In this document: positions 16,788-27,017 of the stretch, in pieces
Numbering within the stretch: the first letter of the stretch is position 1
Layout of the letters: every line of letters starts with the position of its first letter
Assembly: GCF_001578185.1 (NCBI RefSeq)
Contig: NZ_CP011008.1
Span: forward strand, 2,818,001 to 2,882,000
Origin: Peribacillus simplex
GTDB lineage: Bacteria > Bacillota > Bacilli > Bacillales > DSM-1321
DNA length: 64,000 nt
Direction of reading: 5' to 3'
Made by a program: the position numbers and the translations under genes
The notes under the pieces: generated by a model
What the model was told of the DNA's origin: nothing
What the model saw: the letters and a program-made list of their open reading frames with translations, nothing else
Databases searched by the model: none

Positions 16788-18128
16788 TTATAGTTCTGTT
16801 AGTGTTCGCTTTACAGTCGTTACGATGAATAAGAAATCCTCTTCAGTGATACTTAGTGGGGGAGCGAGAGTCAGGACATTATTGAAGCCTGCTACTGTAT
16901 CACCATTTTTACCTATAATCAGCCCCTTTTCTTTGCATGACGCAATCACTTTATTGATTTTGGAAAGATCGATCGGTCGTTTTATCTGTTTATCTTCCAC
17001 TAGTTCAATCCCTACCAACAAACCTTTCCCGCGTACATCCCCAACATTAGGATGAGATTTGATTTCTTCAAACTCTTGCAGAAAGCGAAGCCCTAACTCT
17101 TCAGACCGTTCTATTAGTTTTTCATTTTCATATATTTCAATATTTTTTAAAGCAAGGGCACAGGAAGCTGGATTGCCACCAAATGTATTTACATGTCGAA
17201 AGCGATCATATTCATCTGAACCAATGTACGCTTCATAAATTTCACGTTTGACGGCTGTAGCGGATAATGGCAGGTAAGCGCTTGTGATTCCTTTAGCCAT
17301 TGTTACGATGTCCGGTTTTACATCATAATTCATAAATCCGAATTTCTTTCCAGTACGGCCAAACCCGCAAATGACCTCATCCGAAATGAGAAGGACACCA
17401 TTTTTCTCACAAATTTCTTTTACCCGCTTCATATATCCATCAGGTGGCATCAGGATTCCGCCTCCAGTGATGATTGGTTCCATGATTACCGCGGCCACCG
17501 TTTCGCCCAATTCCCATGTAATGGTACGGTCAATTTCAGCCGCACTTTTTTCACCGCTTTCATCCTCTGGGTTTCGGTATGAATCCGGCGGTGATACATG
17601 AAGAAAACCTGGGGCGAGTGGTTCATATTTAAACTTTCGTTGTGCTTGCCCGGTAGCTGCCAGTGCCCCCATTGAATTGCCATGATAACCTCGATAACGG
17701 GAAATGAATTTATAACGTCCATGTTCACCTTTTTGCTGATGATACTGCCGAGCAATTTTAAAAGCTGTCTCATTTGCTTCTGAACCGCTGTTAGAGAAGA
17801 AAATCACATAATCCCCATCCAGCCATTCATTTAACTTCTCTGCTAGCTTAATAGCCGGGATGTGGCTGTTCGTTAAAGGGGCATAAGGAAGCTCTTTCAA
17901 CTGCTCGTAAGCTGCCTCGGCCAGCTCCGTGCGACCATATCCTACGTTGACACACCATAAGCCTGACATCCCATCCAGGAAACGATTCCCATCAACATCC
18001 GTAATCCATGCTCCTTGCCCTTTTTGGACTACCATTTTCCCAGGGTTGGGTTCAGCCCCTTTCATATGATGCCACACATATTTGCCATCCATCGTTTTAA
18101 GATCATGACCCTGTTTTTCAACCGGCAT
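16788..18128 (-). CDS. class III omega-aminotransferase (beta-alanine/omega-amino acid:pyruvate type)
   Basis: PLP enzyme of 446 residues, class III. It moves the amino group of an omega-amino acid or amine to pyruvate. Signatures: NSGSEANETAFKIARQYHQ (about residue 112), the PLP Asp region LLISDEVICGFGRTGKKFGF (about residue 248), the lysine in VTMAKGITSAYLPLSA (about residue 280) and FGGNPASCALALKNIEI. It resembles B. subtilis YhxA. ATG 18128 is used because GGAGGAG lies eight bases upstream and overlaps the GTG at 18137. It follows the methylmalonate-semialdehyde dehydrogenase by 78 bases on the same strand, so the pair probably converts beta-alanine through malonate semialdehyde to acetyl-CoA; this link is inferred from the neighbours. 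Confidence 0.85.
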   Translation of the reverse strand: MPVEKQGHDLKTMDGKYVWHHMKGAEPNPGKMVVQKGQGAWITDVDGNRFLDGMSGLWCVNVGYGRTELAEAAYEQLKELPYAPLTNSHIPAIKLAEKLNEWLDGDYVIFFSNSGSEANETAFKIARQYHQQKGEHGRYKFISRYRGYHGNSMGALAATGQAQRKFKYEPLAPGFLHVSPPDSYRNPEDESGEKSAAEIDRTITWELGETVAAVIMEPIITGGGILMPPDGYMKRVKEICEKNGVLLISDEVICGFGRTGKKFGFMNYDVKPDIVTMAKGITSAYLPLSATAVKREIYEAYIGSDEYDRFRHVNTFGGNPASCALALKNIEIYENEKLIERSEELGLRFLQEFEEIKSHPNVGDVRGKGLLVGIELVEDKQIKRPIDLSKINKVIASCKEKGLIIGKNGDTVAGFNNVLTLAPPLSITEEDFLFIVTTVKRTLTEL

Positions 18129-18206
18129 ATGCCACACTCCTCCTATAATAATGTATAAAGCTATAAAGGAAGGCCGACCACAAATAGCGTCGACCCCTTT
18201 TTCCTA

Positions 18207-19664
18207 TCAATATCTTGCCGTTAACATTTTCTTTCTAGTGTAAAATTCCACGCCGTCCTTCCCATTGGCATGAAGGTCTCCATAAAATGAACTTTTATAG
18301 CCGGAAAAAGGAAAGAATGCCATAGGCGCGGGTACGCCAAGGTTAATACCAAGCATCCCTGCATCAATTTCTTCACGAAATTCCCGGATGGCTTTTGCAC
18401 TATCCGTATAGAGGCAGGCACCATTGGCAAATTCGGATTGATTGGTCAAATCGATTGCTTCTTCAAGCGTATTAACCCTTACTATGGATAAAACAGGGGC
18501 AAAAATTTCATCCTTCCATATTTTCATGTTTGTTTTTACATGGTCAAATAATGTCGGCCCAACATAATAGCCATTTTCCTGATCGCCTTCTTTTCTGCCA
18601 TCACGAAGGAGAACCGCTCCTTCTTTTTCCCCGATATCAATATATTGTTCTGTTCTCTTTTTATGAGTATCACGGATCACAGGGCCCAAGAAAACGTCCT
18701 TATCCATTCCATTGCCAATCTTGATGTCATCCGCTGCAGCCTTTAATCTCTCAACAAGCAAATCTCCCACTTCTCCTACCGCAACAACCACCGACGCGGC
18801 CATGCAACGCTCGCCTGCTGATCCGAAGGCGGCATTCGTTATGTTCGTTACGGCATTATCCAAATCCGCATCAGGCATGACGATTGAATGATTTTTCGCT
18901 CCTGATAAAGCCTGGACACGTTTTTTATTGGCAGCTGCCGTTTTATATACATACTCTGCTACAGGTTGGGATCCGACAAATGATATCGCTTTAATGTCTT
19001 CATGCTCCAAAATTCCATTCACGACATCGTGGGCACCATGGACAATATTGACAACACCATTCGGAACGCCGGCCTCCGTCAGTAATTCTACAAGGCGGTT
19101 GGCTAAAAGCGGGGTCCGTTCTGAAGGTTTTAAGATAAACGTATTTCCACAGGCTATTGCAAGCGGGAACATCCAACAGGGAACCATCATTGGGAAATTA
19201 AATGGCGTAATCCCGGCAACGACACCCATTGGATAACGATACATGCCAGATTCAATTCCAGGGGATATATCAGGAAGCTGACTGCCCATCATCAAAGTAG
19301 GCGCACCTGCAGCGAATTCTACGCATTCAATTCCACGTTGAACCTCACCATATGCTTCTGTATAGCTTTTTCCATTTTCTATCGTGACCAGCTTTGCAAG
19401 TTCATCCCAGTGTTCTATCAATAATTGCTGGTAACGGAATAAGAAGCGCGCTCTTTTTGGCACGGCCACCTTTTTCCATTCTTTATACGCCTTTTTAGCA
19501 ACCTGCACCGCCTGGTCGACATCTTCCTTTGTGGAAAGGGGTACGATTGCCAAAGCTTCTCCTGTTGCCGGATTAGGCACTTCTTCATGTTTCGATGTTG
19601 TGGAATTCACCCACTTGCCACCGATATAATTTTTCAACGTTTCTACATCATTGATAACAGTCAT
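18207..19664 (-). CDS. mmsA: methylmalonate-semialdehyde dehydrogenase (CoA-acylating)
   Basis: NAD-dependent enzyme of 485 residues, the usual length, that turns malonate or methylmalonate semialdehyde plus CoA into acetyl- or propionyl-CoA with CO2 release. It serves valine, inositol or beta-alanine breakdown. Family marks: [20 protein letters not shown] near the N terminus, [20 protein letters not shown] (about residue 150), the catalytic Cys in [11 protein letters not shown] (about residue 284), and the C-terminal [19 protein letters not shown] typical of MMSDH/IolA. ATG 19664 lies eight bases after GGAGGG; the frame extends to 19688 without a site. It is first in a two-gene unit with the aminotransferase. 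No iol genes are nearby, which argues against inositol as the main substrate. Confidence 0.92.
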   Translation of the reverse strand: MTVINDVETLKNYIGGKWVNSTTSKHEEVPNPATGEALAIVPLSTKEDVDQAVQVAKKAYKEWKKVAVPKRARFLFRYQQLLIEHWDELAKLVTIENGKSYTEAYGEVQRGIECVEFAAGAPTLMMGSQLPDISPGIESGMYRYPMGVVAGITPFNFPMMVPCWMFPLAIACGNTFILKPSERTPLLANRLVELLTEAGVPNGVVNIVHGAHDVVNGILEHEDIKAISFVGSQPVAEYVYKTAAANKKRVQALSGAKNHSIVMPDADLDNAVTNITNAAFGSAGERCMAASVVVAVGEVGDLLVERLKAAADDIKIGNGMDKDVFLGPVIRDTHKKRTEQYIDIGEKEGAVLLRDGRKEGDQENGYYVGPTLFDHVKTNMKIWKDEIFAPVLSIVRVNTLEEAIDLTNQSEFANGACLYTDSAKAIREFREEIDAGMLGINLGVPAPMAFFPFSGYKSSFYGDLHANGKDGVEFYTRKKMLTARY

Positions 19665-19900
19665 TAAAGAAACCCTCCATTTCAACACGATTTCATAGTT
19701 TTATTATATTTTTCAAACGGGCTTTTTACATTAGACGTTTTGTATAGTTTTTGATTCAATATTTGCACAAATTGTTTGATTTCGATTTTCCTATATTCAT
19801 AATAATCATGAAAAGAAATTTCCCCACTCAATACTCATGGTAAAATCCGCTTTTAACCTTTTTAGAATATTTCTTTCCCTTTAATCAGCAGGCTTTCAAA

Positions 19901-20452
19901 TCAACATTTAATAATCGAGTATAACTTTAGGTCCTCATGCTTTCCTTTAACAAACATCCCTTTCCTTATGATTCCCTCAAAAGACATTCCAGCCTTTTGC
20001 ATGACTCGCTCCGAACCCAAATTTCCTACAAAGCAGCGTGCTTGTATTCTGACAAGGTTCATATTATCGAAGCCAAATTCGATTATCTTTTTGGCTGCCT
20101 CCGTCACCAAGCCATTCCCCCAATATTCTGGTGCCAGCACATATCCAATTTCAGCTCTATGATGATCAACCTGCCATGAAACAAAGTCAATAGTGCCAAT
20201 CAACTTACCACTTTCCTTGTATTGTATTCCCCATGGAGCGATTTTCTTATCCTCATAATTCTGTAATGCAAATCGGATAAAATCCCTTGTATCGCATAGG
20301 GAACGATGGGCTTCCCATGTGACGAAGCGGGATACATCACTATTGGATGCATAAGCGAACATGTCTTCGGCATCATTCATGGTGACTTTCCTCATAACTA
20401 AACGTTTTGATTCTATGGTAGGCAGCTGTCCATATATGTCTTTCACGTTCAT
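19901..20452 (-). CDS. GNAT acetyltransferase, RimJ/RimL type
   Basis: A 183-residue N-acetyltransferase using acetyl-CoA. The N-terminal ESKRLVMRKVTMNDAEDMF and the acetyl-CoA loop EIGYVLAPEYWGNGLVTEAA (about residue 105) are the RimL-like signature, followed by RIQARCFVGNLGSERVMQKA and GMSFEGIIRKG. Targets of this subgroup range from ribosomal proteins to small molecules; none can be named. ATG 20452 has GGGGTGTAATC before it. It is one of three similar RimL-type genes in the window, with those at 29959 and 54865. Between 19665 and 19900 I see no gene. Confidence 0.85.
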   Translation of the reverse strand: MNVKDIYGQLPTIESKRLVMRKVTMNDAEDMFAYASNSDVSRFVTWEAHRSLCDTRDFIRFALQNYEDKKIAPWGIQYKESGKLIGTIDFVSWQVDHHRAEIGYVLAPEYWGNGLVTEAAKKIIEFGFDNMNLVRIQARCFVGNLGSERVMQKAGMSFEGIIRKGMFVKGKHEDLKLYSIIKC

Positions 20453-20571
20453 GATTACACCCCATTCCATTAATTATTTGTATTATAGCAAGATTGGAAA
20501 GCAATCACTGTTCCCAATTGAAATATCATTGAACTTATGTTTAATTCAGAAAAATAGGCAGGGGGAGGATC

Positions 20572-21292
20572 ATGCCAAGAAAACTCATAATAAGCCAAGC
20601 TTGAATGGACCTTTATTACAGAGAGTTAAAGAATTGGTACCCGAGTGGATTGTGATTTCCTGAAGATCTCCGGAAATTTGGAAGGATCATATTACCGATT
20701 CGGAAGTGATCGCAGGCTGGAAAAAGGAAATGTCTGAATCAATTGACACAAACGAAATAAAAAGGTTCCAGACACGGAGTGCCGGAGTGAATGCTTTACT
20801 CCTGGAAAACTTAGAAAAAAAGAATGTGCAGATTACAACTGCAAATGGCGTCCATGCCCCCCCATTCTAGAAACCATTTTTCTTGTTAATGCTTGCTTTA
20901 ACAAGAAAAATACATGTACTAAGCAAAAGCTGGAAAAGGCTTGGCATCACGCAAATATAAGCAGGAAATTCATGAAAAGACCATCGGAATCATCGGTATT
21001 GGGAAAATCAAAAAAGAAACCGCTAAAATTGCCAAGTCTTTTCCTTTGACCGTATTATGAATGCCCATTCCGGTAAATCAGAAATTGTCGATGAGATGTT
21101 CACACAAAACAATTGAATCCCTTCTTCCTAAGTGCGATTATATTGGCGGGACATTACCCGCACACATCCGGAAATACGGAATTTTACGAGCAACGGCTTA
21201 TTCAGGATATATTTTCATGGCGAATTTAATGAACGATCTTAATGGTAAAAAACCCTTCAACAAATTTACTTGATTACAAAAAAGGGCATTAA
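20572..21292 (+). pseudogene. decayed D-2-hydroxyacid dehydrogenase gene
   Basis: The ribosome binding site (GGGGGAGG) and ATG are intact, but a one-base loss after MPRKLIISQA shifts the frame. Fragments then follow in several frames: VKELVPEWIVIS, VIAGWKKEM, TRSAGVNALLLENLEKKNVQ, HEKTIGIIGIGKIKKETAKI (the degraded Rossmann GxGxxG region), LPKCDYI and the C-terminal LDYKKGH end at 21292. The span of about 720 bases is some 240 short of a complete gene (about 320 codons), so the catalytic part is deleted. The product would have been an NAD-dependent phosphoglycerate-dehydrogenase-like enzyme. Confidence 0.8.
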
Positions 21293-21337
21293 TAATTTTT
21301 TAACATCTAGCATTATAAATAATCTTGCTTTGTTTAC

Positions 21338-21366
21338 TTGCAGATTCCGACAATATCTGTTATATT
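21338..21366 (+). promoter_or_regulatory. sigma-A-type promoter of the cold shock gene
   Basis: TTGCAG (21338-21343) and TATATT (21361-21366) are separated by 17 bp. The start would leave a leader of about 105 bases before the csp ATG, the long 5' UTR typical of cold shock genes. Confidence 0.6.
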
Positions 21367-21476
21367 TAATAAGAATTATTTTTGTTCGGGAAGATTGATA
21401 AGTGAAACACTTTTCGTCTAATGATTGAGCAAGGGTAGTAACACAATGTGTGGATTCACACTAGGAGGCAACAACA

Positions 21477-21677
21477 ATGGAACAAGGTAAAGTAAAATGG
21501 TTTAACGCAGAAAAAGGATTTGGCTTCATCGAACGCGAAAACGGAGACGATGTATTCGTACATTTCTCAGCTATCCAAAGCGAAGGATTCAAATCATTAG
21601 ACGAAGGTCAAGAAGTTACTTTTGAAGTTGAGCAAGGTCAACGTGGACCCCAAGCTACTAACGTTCAAAAAGCATAA
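21477..21677 (+). CDS. csp: cold shock protein
   Basis: A 66-residue single-domain cold shock protein that binds single-stranded RNA and DNA and loosens RNA structure at low temperature. RNP1 reads KGFGFIERE and RNP2 VFVHFSAIQ; the opening [20 protein letters not shown] and the closing QATNVQKA are the classic CspB/CspD form. A strong TAGGAGGCAACAAC site precedes the ATG, with a long leader from the promoter at 21338 and a terminator 20 bases after the stop. Which paralogue it corresponds to cannot be told. Confidence 0.95.
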   Translation: MEQGKVKWFNAEKGFGFIERENGDDVFVHFSAIQSEGFKSLDEGQEVTFEVEQGQRGPQATNVQKA

Positions 21678-21694
21678 TTTTAAATACAATATAT

Positions 21695-21728
21695 AACGGA
21701 CTCTACTTGTAGAGTCTGTTTTTTTTAT
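21695..21728 (+). terminator. terminator of the cold shock gene
   Basis: ACGGACTCTA pairs with TAGAGTCTGT across a four-base loop (one G-T pair) and runs into eight Ts. Confidence 0.85.
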
Positions 21729-21888
21729 TGAATTGCAATAATTAAAAAACCCCTATTCACAGGGAATAGGGGAACATGAAACAAGTTTAGTAAATGGTAA
21801 ACACAGTATAACACACTAAGAAACGAAACCCTAATTTATCCGAAAAGTAAAAATTATCACGCACTTCCCTAGGCTTTAACCCTACCAT

Positions 21889-22743
21889 TCATTTCTTATC
21901 CACTTCATATGTTCGATCCGTTCCCCAAGGATAAAACGGGGGCATATCGGAGCTGCTTTTCATTTTGAAATCAGCTTTCCTTTTTTCAAGGAAGGCTTCG
22001 ATCCCTTCTTGTGCATCCGCTTGTTTTCCGGTCCAATGAATCATTTTCGATTCTATTTTATGCGATTCAACAGGATGGTTTGCACCGAGCATGGTCCACA
22101 TTAACTGACGGGATAACGTCACTGAGACGGAAGATGTATTTTCCGCAATGTCTTCTGCAATTTCCATTGCCGCAGACATCAATTCATCCGGCTCAACGAT
22201 CTTGTTTACCAATCTTCCCTCATATGCTTCACTGGCAGAAATCATTCTGCCGGTAAAAATCCATTCGGAAGCTTTGCCCATTCCGACAAGCCTAGGTAAG
22301 AACCAACCGCTGCATGCTTCCATCGTTATCCCTCTCCTCGCAAATACAAAACCCATTTTTGCATCTGTTGAAGCAATTCTAATGTCCATAGGCAAAGTCA
22401 TTGTTATCCCAATCCCAACTGCCGCTCCATTAATGGCTGCTATCATGGGTTTCTTCATCTCAAAAATCCGTAATGACAACATCCCCCCTGCATCTCGGTA
22501 TTCAACCAAAGGGGTATGATCCATAAAGGTTTCTGCACCTTTCTCCAAATCCATTCCAGCACAGTAAGCATCCCCAGCGCCAGTTAAAATAACGGCTCGT
22601 ACGTCATCACTTTCATCCGCTTCATCTAAAGCAAGAATCATCTCCTCACACATCTTTTCATTGAAAGCATTCATTCTTTCAGGACGATTAAGAGTAATTA
22701 TCATGACACGATCGACGATTTCACTAGTTATCGTGGAATACAA
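21889..22743 (-). CDS. enoyl-CoA hydratase/isomerase family protein
   Basis: Crotonase-fold protein of 284 residues. The oxyanion-hole loops are visible: CAGMDLEKGAETF (about residue 62) and AAINGAAVGIGITMTLPMDI (about residue 105), followed by RITFAKMGFVF-like ADAKMGFVFARRGITMEACS. The residue after RRGI is where hydratases keep a Glu; here ITMEACSG keeps a Glu in the right zone. It probably acts in fatty-acid or aromatic acyl-CoA breakdown, but its substrate is open. The start is TTG 22743, seven bases behind GGAGGG. It stands alone between convergent terminators, not next to other beta-oxidation genes. Confidence 0.85.
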   Translation of the reverse strand: MYSTITSEIVDRVMIITLNRPERMNAFNEKMCEEMILALDEADESDDVRAVILTGAGDAYCAGMDLEKGAETFMDHTPLVEYRDAGGMLSLRIFEMKKPMIAAINGAAVGIGITMTLPMDIRIASTDAKMGFVFARRGITMEACSGWFLPRLVGMGKASEWIFTGRMISASEAYEGRLVNKIVEPDELMSAAMEIAEDIAENTSSVSVTLSRQLMWTMLGANHPVESHKIESKMIHWTGKQADAQEGIEAFLEKRKADFKMKSSSDMPPFYPWGTDRTYEVDKK

Positions 22744-22921
22744 TATCAGTCCCTCCTTCTCTTACAAATTGGTACAAGAAACAATTATTTATTTTTACAT
22801 ATAATTACATTTTATATGTTTTATTTTCAGATTCCTAGTTATTTATTTTGACATACTATAAAATAATTTATTCTTCAAGATAATCGCTTATATCTAAAAA
22901 TATTTTAAATAAATATGTAAA

Positions 22922-22956
22922 AAAGGACCAGTCGCAAACGCAACTGGTTTTTTTGT
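22922..22956 (-). terminator. terminator of the opp operon
   Basis: ACCAGT and ACTGGT arms with a CGCAAACGCA centre, A-run on the left and T-run on the right. It lies directly after the oppF stop. Confidence 0.8.
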
Positions 22957-23949
22957 TTACCAATATAAATGACAAGCTACGAAATGTCCCGGTTTTTGTT
23001 CTTTCCATTCAGGTACAGCACTGGAGCATATCTCCATCGCTTTAGGGCAGCGAGTCCGAAATACACAACCGCTCGGCGGATTTATCGGACTTGGTACATC
23101 GCCTTTAAGTACGATTCTTTCCCGTTTAATAGTGGGATCCGGAATCGGCACTGCAGAAAGCAAGGCTTGCGTGTATGGATGTAGCGGATCATTCGTTAAA
23201 GAATCACTATCCGAAAGTTCCATCATCCTTCCAAGGTACATGACTAAAATGCGATTTGAAATATACTTGACCATCGATAAATCATGTGCGATGAATAAAT
23301 AGGTCAAGCCCATTTCTTTTTGTAGCTCTTTTAATAAGTTAACCACTTGAGCTTGTATCGAAACATCCAGGGCAGAAATCGGTTCATCACAAACGATGAA
23401 TTTAGGATTTAATGCCAAAGCCCTTGCAATTCCAATACGCTGGCGTTGTCCACCGCTGAATTCATGCGGAAAACGAGTGATATGTTCCGGACTTAAACCA
23501 ACCAGCTTTAATAGGTCTTCCACCCTTTTTCTTCTCTCTTTACCTTTTGATATCCCATGTATGGCAAGTGGTTCCCCAATCAATTCCTCCACCTTCATCC
23601 TTGGGTTCAAGGATGCGTAGGGATCTTGGAAAATCATTTGTATTTCACGGCGGATTTGTGACATTTCCCCCTGTTTGTAATCGAAAATATTTTTCCCCTG
23701 AAAAAGAACTTCGCCATCTGTCGGTTCATATAGCCTTGTGATTGTACGCCCTGCAGTCGATTTACCACAACCGCTTTCCCCAACCAGACCGACAGTTTCC
23801 CCCGGATAGATTTTGAGATCCAAACCATCTACCGCTTTCAGCGTCTGAGAACCAACGGGAAAATACTTCTTCAGATTCTTTATTTCAACAAGAGGAGAAT
23901 TTTCGTTGACTGTCTTTTCTTTAACTGACTTATTTTTTAGTGAAACCAT
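22957..23949 (-). CDS. oppF: oligopeptide ABC transporter ATP-binding protein OppF
   Basis: Second ATPase of the oligopeptide importer, 330 residues, membrane-associated in the cytoplasm. Walker [14 protein letters not shown] (about residue 58), signature [17 protein letters not shown] (about residue 160), Walker [15 protein letters not shown] (about residue 180) and the H-loop IAHDLS. The C terminus has the Opp/Dpp-specific Cys cluster [20 protein letters not shown], which binds an Fe-S cluster in some members. ATG 23949 follows AAGGAGGAG. It is the last gene of oppABCDF, 13 bases after oppD. Confidence 0.93.
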   Translation of the reverse strand: MVSLKNKSVKEKTVNENSPLVEIKNLKKYFPVGSQTLKAVDGLDLKIYPGETVGLVGESGCGKSTAGRTITRLYEPTDGEVLFQGKNIFDYKQGEMSQIRREIQMIFQDPYASLNPRMKVEELIGEPLAIHGISKGKERRKRVEDLLKLVGLSPEHITRFPHEFSGGQRQRIGIARALALNPKFIVCDEPISALDVSIQAQVVNLLKELQKEMGLTYLFIAHDLSMVKYISNRILVMYLGRMMELSDSDSLTNDPLHPYTQALLSAVPIPDPTIKRERIVLKGDVPSPINPPSGCVFRTRCPKAMEICSSAVPEWKEQKPGHFVACHLYW

Positions 23950-23962
23950 TGGTTCTCCTCCT

Positions 23963-24976
23963 TTATACATTAGTCGGTGCTTGTACCTGTGTTGCTTTTG
24001 CCATTGGGTGGTGCAGCCAGCATGCAGCTGTCTGACCCTCTTCCACTACTTCAAGTTCCGGATCATGGTCTTTGCACACTTTCATTGCGGATTCACATCT
24101 TGGATAAAATGGGCATCCTTTTGGCGGATCCAATAAATCCGGCGGTGATCCGATAATGGGAACCAACGGAGCCGTTTTTTCCATATCCAGCCTTGGCACC
24201 GTTTTAAGCAGGCCTCTTGTATATGGATGCTGTGGGTTTGAAAATATAGCTCCTACCGTTCCCGTCTCCACAACCTTGCCTGCATACATGACGACTACCC
24301 GTTCACAAGTTTCCGCAACCACACCTAAATCATGAGTGATTAATATAATGGAAGTATCCATTCTACGTTGGATATCTTTCATCAGTTCCAAAATTTGCGC
24401 TTGTATCGTTACATCCAATGCCGTTGTAGGCTCATCCGCAATTAGCAATTTCGGTTCACAGGCTAAAGCCATTGCTATCATTGCCCTTTGGCGCATACCA
24501 CCTGAAAACTCATGTGGATATTGTTGCATCCTTTTTTCCGGCTGAGGAATACCTACAAGTTTAAGCGTCTCCAACGCCCGTTCGTATGCATCTTTTCGGG
24601 ACATATTTTTATTATGCTTTAAAATACCCTCCATGATTTGGCTGCCAATTTTTGTCGTTGGATTAAGCGAAGTCATTGGATCCTGAAAAATCATGCTGAT
24701 TTCATTTCCGCGAATCTTCTGCATTTCCTTTTCACTCATTTTAATAAGATCTTTACCGCCAAAGTTTATAGACCCTTTTCCATACTCTGCTGGAGGTGTT
24801 TCCAATAATCTCATGATGGATTTCGCAGTAACACTTTTACCGCATCCGGACTCTCCAACAATGGCGACGGCTTCCCCTTTTTTAACTTCAAAGTTCACGC
24901 CGCGAACCGCCTGCACTTTTCCTGCATAAGTATGGAAGGTGATGTGTAAATCATTGACTTCTAATAGGTTCTCCAT
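23963..24976 (-). CDS. oppD: oligopeptide ABC transporter ATP-binding protein OppD
   Basis: First ATPase of the oligopeptide importer, 337 residues. Walker [14 protein letters not shown] (about residue 40), signature [17 protein letters not shown] (about residue 155), Walker [15 protein letters not shown] (about residue 175), switch His in LITHDLGVV. The Opp-specific C-terminal motif [15 protein letters not shown] is present. Two ATGs stand in a row; 24976 is better spaced from GGAGGG than 24979. It pairs with OppF to drive uptake through OppB and OppC. Confidence 0.93.
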   Translation of the reverse strand: MENLLEVNDLHITFHTYAGKVQAVRGVNFEVKKGEAVAIVGESGCGKSVTAKSIMRLLETPPAEYGKGSINFGGKDLIKMSEKEMQKIRGNEISMIFQDPMTSLNPTTKIGSQIMEGILKHNKNMSRKDAYERALETLKLVGIPQPEKRMQQYPHEFSGGMRQRAMIAMALACEPKLLIADEPTTALDVTIQAQILELMKDIQRRMDTSIILITHDLGVVAETCERVVVMYAGKVVETGTVGAIFSNPQHPYTRGLLKTVPRLDMEKTAPLVPIIGSPPDLLDPPKGCPFYPRCESAMKVCKDHDPELEVVEEGQTAACWLHHPMAKATQVQAPTNV

Positions 24977-25025
24977 CATCGTCCCTCCTATTCTAGTAAT
25001 ATCAAATCTTTATGTTAGGACTCTA

Positions 25026-25955
25026 TTATTTCCGAAGTTTTGGATCCAGGGCATCCTGCAGTCCGTCACCAGCCACATTGAACGCGAACATGGTTAAGGA
25101 AATCAATATTGCCGGGATTAAAAGTTGATAGAAATTCCCTACCAAAATGCTTCCCAGGGCATCACTTGTCAATGTTCCCCAGCTTGCTTGAGGCGCTGGC
25201 ACTCCAAGACCCAAAAAGCTTAGTGTAGCTTCGGCAAAAATCGCAGTGGGTACAGTCAACGTTAAATTGACCAGGATCGGTCCCATTGTATTTGGAATCA
25301 TGTGTTTTCTTAAAGTCCAGCTCGTATTGGCTCCAGAGATGGTTGCTGCATGGATATATTCATTCTCTTTAAGTTGTAAGACCTGTCCCCTTACTAGTCG
25401 TGCCATGGGAATCCACCCTGTAATCGACATCGCAATGATGATCGGCAGAATACCAGGTTTTAATACGACCATCATTAAGATAACCATCAATAGGTAAGGG
25501 ATTGCATAGATCACTTCAGCAAACCGCATCATGATATTATCTGTGCGTCCGCCACGAATGGCTGAAATCCCGCCATAAAGGACACCAATCAAGAAGTCAA
25601 TCAGCGCAGCCATCAATCCAATGAACAACGATATCCTCGCACCATACCAAGCTCGCGTGAATAAATCCCTTCCTGAAGAATCCGTTCCAAACCAATGCTC
25701 GGCATTTGGACTAAGATTCTTTTTCTCGAAATCTTGTCCATAATAAGTATACCCGTTAATATATGGACCAAAAATCGCCAGTAAGACCAAGAGGATAATA
25801 AGTACGAATCCCGTCATTGCCAATTTATTTTCTCTAAAACGACGCCAGACGTCAGACCAATATGAAACTGTAGGTCTGGCAATTTTTTCAGCTTCCTTAA
25901 AGTTTCCTTCAGCGGGTTGGAACATATCTTCGGTTAAATGCACTTTATCTGCCAT
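25026..25955 (-). CDS. oppC: oligopeptide ABC transporter permease OppC
   Basis: Inner-membrane permease of 309 residues with six helices. The N-terminal cytoplasmic stretch of about 40 residues precedes WRRFRENKLAMTGFVLIILL, the OppC/DppC opening. The EAA loop that docks the ATPases reads EYIHAATISGANTSWTLRKH (about residue 205) followed by MIPNTMGPILV, and the C-terminal AGDGLQDALDPKLRK is the family end. Its ATG overlaps the oppB stop (TAATG), implying translational coupling. Confidence 0.93.
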   Translation of the reverse strand: MADKVHLTEDMFQPAEGNFKEAEKIARPTVSYWSDVWRRFRENKLAMTGFVLIILLVLLAIFGPYINGYTYYGQDFEKKNLSPNAEHWFGTDSSGRDLFTRAWYGARISLFIGLMAALIDFLIGVLYGGISAIRGGRTDNIMMRFAEVIYAIPYLLMVILMMVVLKPGILPIIIAMSITGWIPMARLVRGQVLQLKENEYIHAATISGANTSWTLRKHMIPNTMGPILVNLTLTVPTAIFAEATLSFLGLGVPAPQASWGTLTSDALGSILVGNFYQLLIPAILISLTMFAFNVAGDGLQDALDPKLRK

Positions 25956-26884
25956 TATTTCTTCTCCCCCGTCACTTTAATTCTTGGATCAATCAACGTG
26001 TAGGCTATATCAACGATGAATATCAATAGGATAAGCACTGCACTATACACAATTGTGGAACCAAGAATGACCGGGTAGTCTCGGTTGGATATTCCCTTTA
26101 CGAACATATCTCCCATGCCCGGAATACCAAAAATACGTTCAATGATGAAGCTTCCTGTAACGATATTAGCCGTCAGGATACCTAGAATCGTGATAATCGG
26201 CAATAACGCATTCCGAATAGCATGTTTGATTATGACACCGCTCCGTTTTAATCCTTTGGCCTTCGCAGTCAAAATGTAATCCTGCCCCATTACTTCAAGC
26301 ATGCTTGTCCGCATCAATCTGGCGATGAAAGCAAGAGGCATCATTGACAGGGCAATGGATGGTAAAATGGTATGCTGCCATGTCGCCCATGTAGCAACTG
26401 GGAATATATGCCATTTTATTGCGAAATAATTGATTAAAATAGTCGCCAAGATAAAGTTTGGAACAGAGATCCCTACGATGGCAATGACCATTGATAAATA
26501 GTCGGGCCATTTATTTCTTTTCAGTGAAGCAACTACACCCAAAATTAGCCCAAAAAAGATGGCAATCACCAATGCTTGTGCCCCTAAGTGCAACGACACT
26601 GGAAATCCTTTCAAAATGTAATCATTCACAGAAATGGATGAGGATTTCAATGATGGACCAAAATCGAATTGTACGACTTCCAATAAATAATTCCCATACT
26701 GGGTCAACAACGGCTTGTCCAATCCATAGTGGACTTGAAGGTTCTCATAAACTGCAGGAGGCATTGCTCCTTCTTTAGCAAATGGATTTCCCGGAATCGT
26801 ATGCATTATGATGAACGTTAATGTAATAACCGCCCATAAAGTAATAATCGCCCATTTAAAACGGTTTAATGTATATCTCAACAT
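25955..26884 (-). CDS. oppB: oligopeptide ABC transporter permease OppB
   Basis: Inner-membrane permease of 309 residues. The opening MLRYTLNRFKWAIITLWAVI and the following TFIIMHTIPGNPFAKEG are the OppB/DppB signature. The EAA loop reads GQDYILTAKAKGLKRSGVII with KHAIRNALLPIIT, and the end has IDPRIKVTGEKK. ATG 26884 is eight bases behind GGGGTG; the open frame to 26902 has no site. It lies 134 bases downstream of oppA with a hairpin between, and overlaps oppC by one base at the stop/start. Confidence 0.93.
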   Translation of the reverse strand: MLRYTLNRFKWAIITLWAVITLTFIIMHTIPGNPFAKEGAMPPAVYENLQVHYGLDKPLLTQYGNYLLEVVQFDFGPSLKSSSISVNDYILKGFPVSLHLGAQALVIAIFFGLILGVVASLKRNKWPDYLSMVIAIVGISVPNFILATILINYFAIKWHIFPVATWATWQHTILPSIALSMMPLAFIARLMRTSMLEVMGQDYILTAKAKGLKRSGVIIKHAIRNALLPIITILGILTANIVTGSFIIERIFGIPGMGDMFVKGISNRDYPVILGSTIVYSAVLILLIFIVDIAYTLIDPRIKVTGEKK

Positions 26885-26962
26885 GGTAATCACCCCAATC
26901 ATCGATTTTCTAAGGAGTTGAAAACGGAAATGAATTCATGAAATATTCAAATTCGCAATTGA

Positions 26963-27002
26963 AAAATGGGGTATGTCCTTATTCGGACATACCTCCCATT
27001 TC
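26963..27002 (-). terminator. intra-operon hairpin between oppA and oppB
   Basis: GGTATGTCC pairs with GGACATACC, with outer pairing of AAATGGG with CCCATTT; read leftward, ATTTTTC follows. Such partial terminators usually make the binding protein more abundant than the permease. Confidence 0.75.
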
Positions 27003-27017
27003 ACTTTTATCCTTCTC

